A stretch of 64,000 bases of DNA, taken from positions 44,191,560-44,255,559 of the forward strand of contig CM030711.1 of the NCBI GenBank assembly GCA_017979445.1, given 5' to 3'. The notes under the pieces were generated by a model, which was not told the DNA's origin, ran no database searches, and worked only from the letters and a program-made list of their open reading frames with translations. This document shows, one piece after another, positions 58,375 to 64,000 of the stretch. Positions within the stretch are counted from its first letter, which is position 1; each line of letters begins with the position of its first letter. The stretch is from Akebia trifoliata. Taxonomy: Eukaryota; Streptophyta; Magnoliopsida; Ranunculales; Lardizabalaceae. Both the position numbers and the translations under genes were made by a program.

Positions 58375-58512
58375 TTCAATCAACTACAGTGTTGTGGGAG
58401 GCAAATCGTACTAAGACAACCTCCCCATCAACTATACTTCTGTGGCAAAGGTACCAAACTAAGACAAACCTCCCATCAACTATATTTTTGTGGGTTAAAA
58501 CTCCCATCAAAC
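58375..58512. repeat. Imperfect tandem repeat, about 55-bp unit
   Basis: Units containing actaagacaacctccccatc, actaagacaaacctcccatc and aaaactcccatcaaactata alternate with ctatacttctgtgg-type segments. Two to three decayed units. Confidence 0.6.
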
Positions 58513-58519
58513 TATATTT

Positions 58520-60090
58520 AATTCATTTTATTATTCACCTCCTCTAATTTTATTGTATTTTCTTTTTTACCTTTTTAATCCACTTTATTATTTTTCATCT
58601 TTCATCCCTTTAATTTCAATTTTTTTTAATAATCTCCCTTCAATCTCAAATTGAATTTCAATAATATAATAAAGCAATGCAAAATAATCTCTCTTTGGTT
58701 ACTTTGAAAATTGGCAAAACACATATTTTTATCTCAATTAAAAGTCTTTCTATTTTGTAGCTCTCATGAAATAGCTAAATAGAGATCTTAAGGTCGAAAG
58801 AGTTTTAAAGAAATGCGTAAAATATTAGTTTACCAGCTATCTAGCCATAATATTCTTATTCAATTTTCTCCAATATCTCAATCCATCATACATTTAATTC
58901 TATTTCCTTGCTCCCATTTTGTCATTTGCACTCTCTTCAACTCAATTTTGCTTTTTGGAAGTGAAATAGAGGGTTCTGAATGCAAAAATTAGTTAGCTAA
59001 TGGATGATATTTTGTTGTAAAAATAACAAGTATTTCAGTAACAAAATACTTAGCGGCTAATATACTTATAAAGAATAAAGAAGGAAATGTTTATGATAAA
59101 TTCTCATAATATTCTAAGAAACCAATACTAGAAAGACAATAAATAAAGTTTGTAAATGAAAACAAATGCTAAATAATTATCTTCTCTACAAATATTGAGT
59201 TCCATTCAGCTTATCAATTTATATTAGCTAAGAGTCATGAGCCAAGTGTGTAGTATTATTCATTGGCATGTCATAGAAAAAGCAATCTCTTCAAATGTGT
59301 GAGTGGTTGATTTTTCATGCCAAATGCATCACGTATGTTTCGCTAAGGCCCAGTGAATTGCTGAGATGAAAAGAAAGTCTGTAAGGATTCTCAAGAGAAA
59401 CTTGTACTACAACCATGTGGCATTACAACATAGAATGGTCGGGATGGAAAAATATTCAGTTGGTTTGATTTTACGCTAATCATCTATATAATAAAGCACA
59501 TGGAGCATATCCTCTGTTGTTCGTCTTTCTTGTAGCTCTTTGTAGCCATAATCAATGGTCGAGGGTGTGCCACATCATCAAGACAATTACAGAGGATCTT
59601 TTAAATTTGGGAGTCCACCCAAAGTCCAGTTTAAAACACTTGATCTGATAGCAACCCCAAAAAAAAGATTTTTTTGATTTGTTTTTCAACTCTGATTTAA
59701 ACCATGGGTAAAAGAGGACCGAGTTGTTTTTTTTTTTTTTTTTTTTTAAAAAGCAATATTATGTTTCATGGTTTGTAGGAGCTACTGGAAAAATGGACTA
59801 CAAAGCATCTGCTCCCTAAAACACAATGGTGGACTCCACTTTGTTGGTGGGGGGAGGGGGCACAAACGTCAACTCCAACTATAGTGGAGTGGGATCCACA
59901 CTACAATTGTCTTTCATGTTCATCCCCTTCAACTTTATTGTCTTTCCTCCCCTCCTACCCCACTTCTCAATAATATATCTCTAATTTTATCAATTTATCA
60001 ATTTAATGAGATTCTATTAATCCCATCTTTACTCTGCACACGCATGGGACACTATATGAATGTTAGACTTGATTGATTTTTTTTGTCCCC
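58520..60090. other. No gene recognised
   Basis: AT-rich sequence with a 21-bp T run near 59728 and a G-rich patch near 59848. No feature I can name. Confidence 0.5.
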
Positions 60091-60094
60091 TTTG

Positions 60095-60265
60095 ATGATG
60101 GGGTGTCCAGGCTCATATGCTCGATTACCCATGTGAGGCAACTGGTCTCTTAGAGCATCATATCTTGTCCAAATCCCCCACGTGCAATATCCTACAAATC
60201 ACACATTCAAGTAAGTCGGGATAAATCCTTTTGAGTGACCAATGAGAGGGCTTGAACTCAAGACT
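60095..60265. repeat. Dispersed repeat, copy 2
   Basis: Matches 11805-11955 (ttagagcatcatatcttgtc, aatcccccacgtgcaatatc, agagggcttgaactcaagac). Better preserved at its gene-proximal end than copy 1. Confidence 0.5.
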
Positions 60266-60686
60266 TCTCCCTTTTTTAATACATGACCTAAAAAGACACA
60301 AGAACCACCTATGACTACATTACTAGCGTAGAAGCTGGAGCTAAATTTGAAGCTCGAACCATCAGGGTCATAAATTAAGTTGGGTAGTTCCCTGTAGTAA
60401 AGATCATTGGGAAGATTCCTAGACAAAAAGATAAAAATAGATTCATGCACTGGAGAGATGGAGTTTGTCATGATTAACATTATGCTTCTAACAAGCAAAG
60501 GCGTGATCTTTTGATACAACAACAACCTTGTTGGTCAAAACCCGATGTACCCATGCACTTGGAGGGAGGCCCAGGCTATACCCAACACTTGTTGGTTGAT
60601 TTGATCGATCTTGACAAATAAAATATTTGAATTCAATGGCTAGAGATCACCAAGTAGGATAATTTTGCAGGTTTACCAATAGCCTG

Positions 60687-60963
60687 GGCTGTCAATGGGC
60701 TGCCCGCAACCGATCCTCCAAATCCTAACCCGAACCTGTCCCATCTATTGGTTGGCTCTAGTCAATAAAATTTTACTGATATCCAATCCCATAAATTTCT
60801 TTGTATATTTTATAAATATAATTATATAGTACAAAGTAATCAGTTCGAACGGGGCCAGTTCCTAAGTCAAGCCTAGCCTAGCCAAATTACTAAATGATCT
60901 AGTAATGAAAACCAAATCCGGTCCATGCCGGATCTGGCTGAAACGAGGTCCATTGTCAGTCTT
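60687..60963. mobile_element. hAT-like element related to 56278-56726
   Basis: Left end tgggctgtcaatgggc and reversed right end taagactgacaatggacc, with the same cc(a/g)gtccatgccgg motifs inside. No clean target duplication seen, so it is probably older. Confidence 0.55.
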
Positions 60964-61064
60964 ACAAATTGGCTGAGCTATGTTTGTCCTTCGTATTACA
61001 GATACTGTAACTATTTCATTAATTTATCGTCCCACATATATGAGATCAATGGATTGGCCTGAAT

Positions 61065-61225
61065 GGAGTTTTTGATCGGGTTGGGCCGGTTCGTTGAATT
61101 TCAAAACCCAAGCCTGGGTTGACCCATGTGAGGTCAATGGACCGGCCTAAAAGGAGTTTATGATCGGGCTGGGCCGGTTCGTTGAGTGTCAAAAGTCAAA
61201 ACCCAAGCCTGGGCTTGACCCCTGA
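61065..61225. repeat. Local tandem duplication, about 83-bp unit
   Basis: The segment around tcgggttgggccggttcgtt recurs as tcgggctgggccggttcgtt about 80 bp on, each followed by a caaaacccaagcctggg stretch. Imperfect. Confidence 0.65.
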
Positions 61226-61324
61226 CATACATACGAACACTACTCTTGGACTAATTGATATTTGCATATTTGGAATTTAAGTATACAAGAGAGCCTGAAG
61301 GGAGCAATTCCTCATCCCTAACAA

Positions 61325-61327
<3 letters not shown>

Positions 61328-61356
<29 letters not shown>
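61328..61356. repeat. (CT)n microsatellite
   Basis: About 14 CT units. A leader-like context but no gene is apparent downstream on the plus strand; the 67-codon frame at 61442-61645 lacks support. Confidence 0.9.
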
Positions 61357-61357
<1 letters not shown>

Positions 61358-62525
61358 AATGGTGAATATTTGAGATACCCCTTGTATTCTCAAATTAAAC
61401 ACCGACCCCTTGACCTCAACCTTCTCTGAGAGACTAATAAAATGACCTCACCTTTGACCTCTAATCAACAATACCTAATTTTTTTTCCTCAAAACCCATC
61501 ATATTCAACCGTTGGGCATAAATTTTTACCCTTATCTTCAATCCCCAAGATTCTCTCTCCTTCGAGCTTTACGAATAACATAGGACTTTTGGTAAAGCTG
61601 AAAACAATGGATTTTTCTTATAAGAGGAGTTTGGCTAGAGGTTAACAACGAGGGCATTTAAGACATTTTCATTGATTTTTGTTAAGAAGACTGAGATCAA
61701 GGATCGTATAATCATTTTCAAAACAGGGAGTAAAAGAAAAAACTATGGTTAAATAAAATTGAAGTGGCTCTATATATTAAGAGAGCTACTATTGCCACAC
61801 CAACTCCTATATGAATCACCAAAGAAAATAAGAAATTGCACACAGTTGGCATGGTGTTAGTAAAAGTTGGTGTGGCAATAGCAACTATTGTATATTAAAC
61901 ATAATGAAATAGAAATTAACATATAAAGTAATTCAAATAAGAAAAATTTACACAGTTTGATTCAAGCAAAATTTTTTTTTTATGAGGTCAAGTTTTCAAT
62001 AATAAGTGAAAATAGTTACAAAGAAGTTGATCTTCTATCTCAGACTAAAGAGATTCAATATTTTTCCAACCATTTCAGCAATCTTAGAGTTTAAATGAGG
62101 GCAAGCTGTATTCTCATTTTGGAGTGGCTGACAAGAGACAAAGCACTTCAAGATGCCATAAGATACTTCAATATGAAAAGAACGTGGTGGGCACGTTGTC
62201 CTTTATGGTCTTCCCTCCCCCACCTTTTTTTTCCTTAACTGTTTTCATCTACTATAAATATCCCTGGTACTATTGGATTGTTGGGTGGTTGTATGGCCAA
62301 TGCTTTAGAGCACATGTTACAATTTTAAAATATTATAATATTTTATTTTTAAATGGAGAATTACATTTGTTTTCTTTGAAATATAATGAATAATTTGGTC
62401 TAGCTTCTAATCTGACTCAACAAGTTTCATAGTCAACTTGATAAAATGATTCAAATTTAGTATCAAGTAATTCGAAATTATTCATGTTTATAGTCTTTTT
62501 GGATACACTTAAAAAAGTCTAGTTA

Positions 62526-62745
62526 ATCCCAAGGGGTTGGCCTAGTGGCAAGTTGAGCCTTGGTAAGCTCCTCAGGAAGGGTAGGTCAAGTGTTTGAAAT
62601 CCCACGAAGCTATGAATTCCTTGGGGCCACCTTCCAGGGTCTGGTTGATCCTTGACTCAATCAGTTGGACTTTTCGAGGGGGGCAGTGCTTGTGACCGTG
62701 GGATTAGTCTCACCCGAAGGGTGGGGATACCCACAATAAGTTTAA
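62526..62745 (+). mobile_element. SINE-like element
   Basis: A-box-like GGTTGGCCTAGTGGCAAG (62535-62552) and a weak B-box (tcaagtgtttgaaatccc, 62586-62603). A body with gggattagtctcacccgaag, typical of plant tRNA-derived SINEs, follows. Two near-identical gataagtttaaataat units follow the 3' end. Confidence 0.6.
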
Positions 62746-63363
62746 ATAATAAAAAAATTGTAGTTTTTCCCCACCCACGATAAGTTTAAATAATAAAAAA
62801 ATTATAGTTTTTTTTTTTTTTATAATATTTGAAAAGTAAAAAAAAAAATTATTTGGATTATTTTTAAAACAAATAATTTTAAAACGTAAAAATATTATCT
62901 TAACTTTTTAAAAATAAAAAGGAAACTACAATTATTTTATGCATTCTATTTGTGGAGGACAAAACAACCTATTATAAGATATCATGTGTTACCTTAGACA
63001 CCCAATCCTATCTTCCTCAGAAGTTAGTAGGTTTGAACTATGCGAGGATGGAAGGATGGGGACTGATCAAAGAAAGAAAATAACAGTGAATCCGCTCAAA
63101 TTTTGAAAAATCAGGGATATGGCATTGAATATGGAGTAGAGTGCTGGCCCTTGTTGTGGTGAGTTCAGCTTTTTAGAGTTCTTCTCCTGGTTCATGAGAA
63201 GGAAGGTCCCAAGCTTGTAAGTGTCTTAGTGTCTCGTGTCTCTCTTTCAGATCCTTGTAAGACTCTATCTTCCATTAATGTAATGATGTTTTTTTTCTTT
63301 GTATTCAATAAGTATTGCATGACCGAATAATTCAAGGAAGGGCTTGATACTGAACTTACTAGC

Positions 63364-63411
63364 AATAGCCGGATGAAGCCGCACCTCCGCTTGCAGCTTC
63401 ATCCGGCTATT
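63364..63411. repeat. Perfect 16-bp stem hairpin
   Basis: aatagccggatgaagc (63364-63379) and its exact inverse gcttcatccggctatt (63396-63411) are separated by 16 nt. GC-richer than its surroundings. It could be a MITE core, a transcript hairpin or the scar of a foldback element. Confidence 0.85.
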
Positions 63412-64000
63412 CCTTATAGAAGTAAATAATCCCTCACTTTCTGGCCTATTTTGGGAAATCCTGATAACAAGAACATTCTAAAATAAATAAATAAAACTCC
63501 CCTCAATAGAAAATTCCTAAAAAATGCTAAAGTAACCAAAAAAATGGGTTTGAATCAAAGAGGGAGGATTATCCAAATTCTTGATAAATATGGATCCAAT
63601 TAAATACATCTTGCACCCTTACTTTGTTATTCTTGATACTAAGTTTGACTTGGGCATTGAAGAGCTTATGGTGTGCAGACCCTTTTGGGAGCATTTGGAG
63701 CAAAAGAAGTTTACAAAGCTCTAAGACTCTATGGTGGAGGGAATTTGTGCCTCTATAATATCCAAAAGACCATTAATGGTGGACATCATAAACATGCCCA
63801 TGAGTGTATTCCTATCCCTTGATATGGGTTTTTAAATAAAAGGTGGTCTATGATGATTCAAATTTTGGTTTTGTTGACATGTGCTCTAAGGGCACACGTT
63901 AAGATGCATTAAATACACTTTGGGAATAAGATTTCCAATAAAAAATACCCTCAATTTTTTGTTCCAACCAAAAATACATTTAAATACTTCTTCCCAATGC

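Larger units (their letters stand above)
61650..64000. other. Right edge of window, no gene recognised
   Basis: Contains an inverted pair gagagctactattgccacac (about 61780) / ttggtgtggcaatagcaact (about 61875), marking a short MITE also seen near 42690-42780. The SINE and hairpin above also lie here. Frames are short and unsupported. Confidence 0.5.

Noticed and set aside
62124..62393. 89-codon plus-strand frame
   Set aside because: Lies in a dispersed repeat shared with about 53 kb and has no conserved features.
1..64000. Clustered repeats of CRISPR type, operons or phage-like gene blocks
   Set aside because: Intron-containing plant genes and MITE/LINE content show a nuclear plant locus; the inverted and tandem repeats present fit transposons and microsatellites.

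Overview
The window is nuclear DNA of a flowering plant, probably a eudicot. It is AT-rich, its genes are split by GT-AG introns, and its gene spacing is wide and filled with degenerate LINE, SINE and MITE sequence. The gene families found are plant-specific: a class XI myosin, an RLCK-VII (PBL) kinase and a small CaaX protein. I see no bacterial, organellar or viral block.

Four protein-coding genes can be supported, all on the minus strand. (1) 8833-9102 is a single-exon gene for an 89-aa hydrophobic protein with a Tyr/Ser/Asp tail. (2) 18166-29692 is a complete class XI myosin; I could join 40 exons in frame to 1,555 aa, with an SH3-like N-terminus, motor, six IQ motifs, coiled coil and DIL tail. 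(3) 38730-41695 is a two-exon gene for a 135-aa protein ending in a CaaX box (CVIQ), with a 2.56-kb intron. (4) 45596-50014 is a six-exon receptor-like cytoplasmic kinase, 372 aa, which I recognise as PBL16-like, with an N-myristoylation start. The four are not an operon and nothing shows that they work together. The myosin would drive organelle transport on actin; the kinase and the CaaX protein both carry lipid-anchor signals that would place them on membranes.

The rest is a dense record of transposition. 1-8.8 kb has a truncated MITE with a G-rich repeat, several reverse-strand LINE remnants and a tRNA-derived insert between 26-bp direct repeats. 9.4-18.1 kb has SINE-like copies and palindromic MITEs. 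30-38.6 kb has a LINE zinc-finger/RT remnant, a 712-bp element with a perfect 8-bp target duplication, and nested palindromic elements, one beside a 60-bp (AT)n tract. 42-45.5 kb is packed with short foldback MITEs. 50.1-64 kb has no convincing gene but holds a 951-bp TTAA-flanked inverted-repeat element, a 449-bp hAT-like element with a perfect 8-bp duplication, SINE-like copies and a perfect 16-bp hairpin.

The most distinctive non-gene signal is a palindromic MITE family (core RGTTTTGGAATGGGCTGA). Two copies of about 380 bp and a shorter 177-bp copy lie against TA-rich tracts, as in rice Micron elements. Another copy has the same core inside different outer arms and different flanking repeats.
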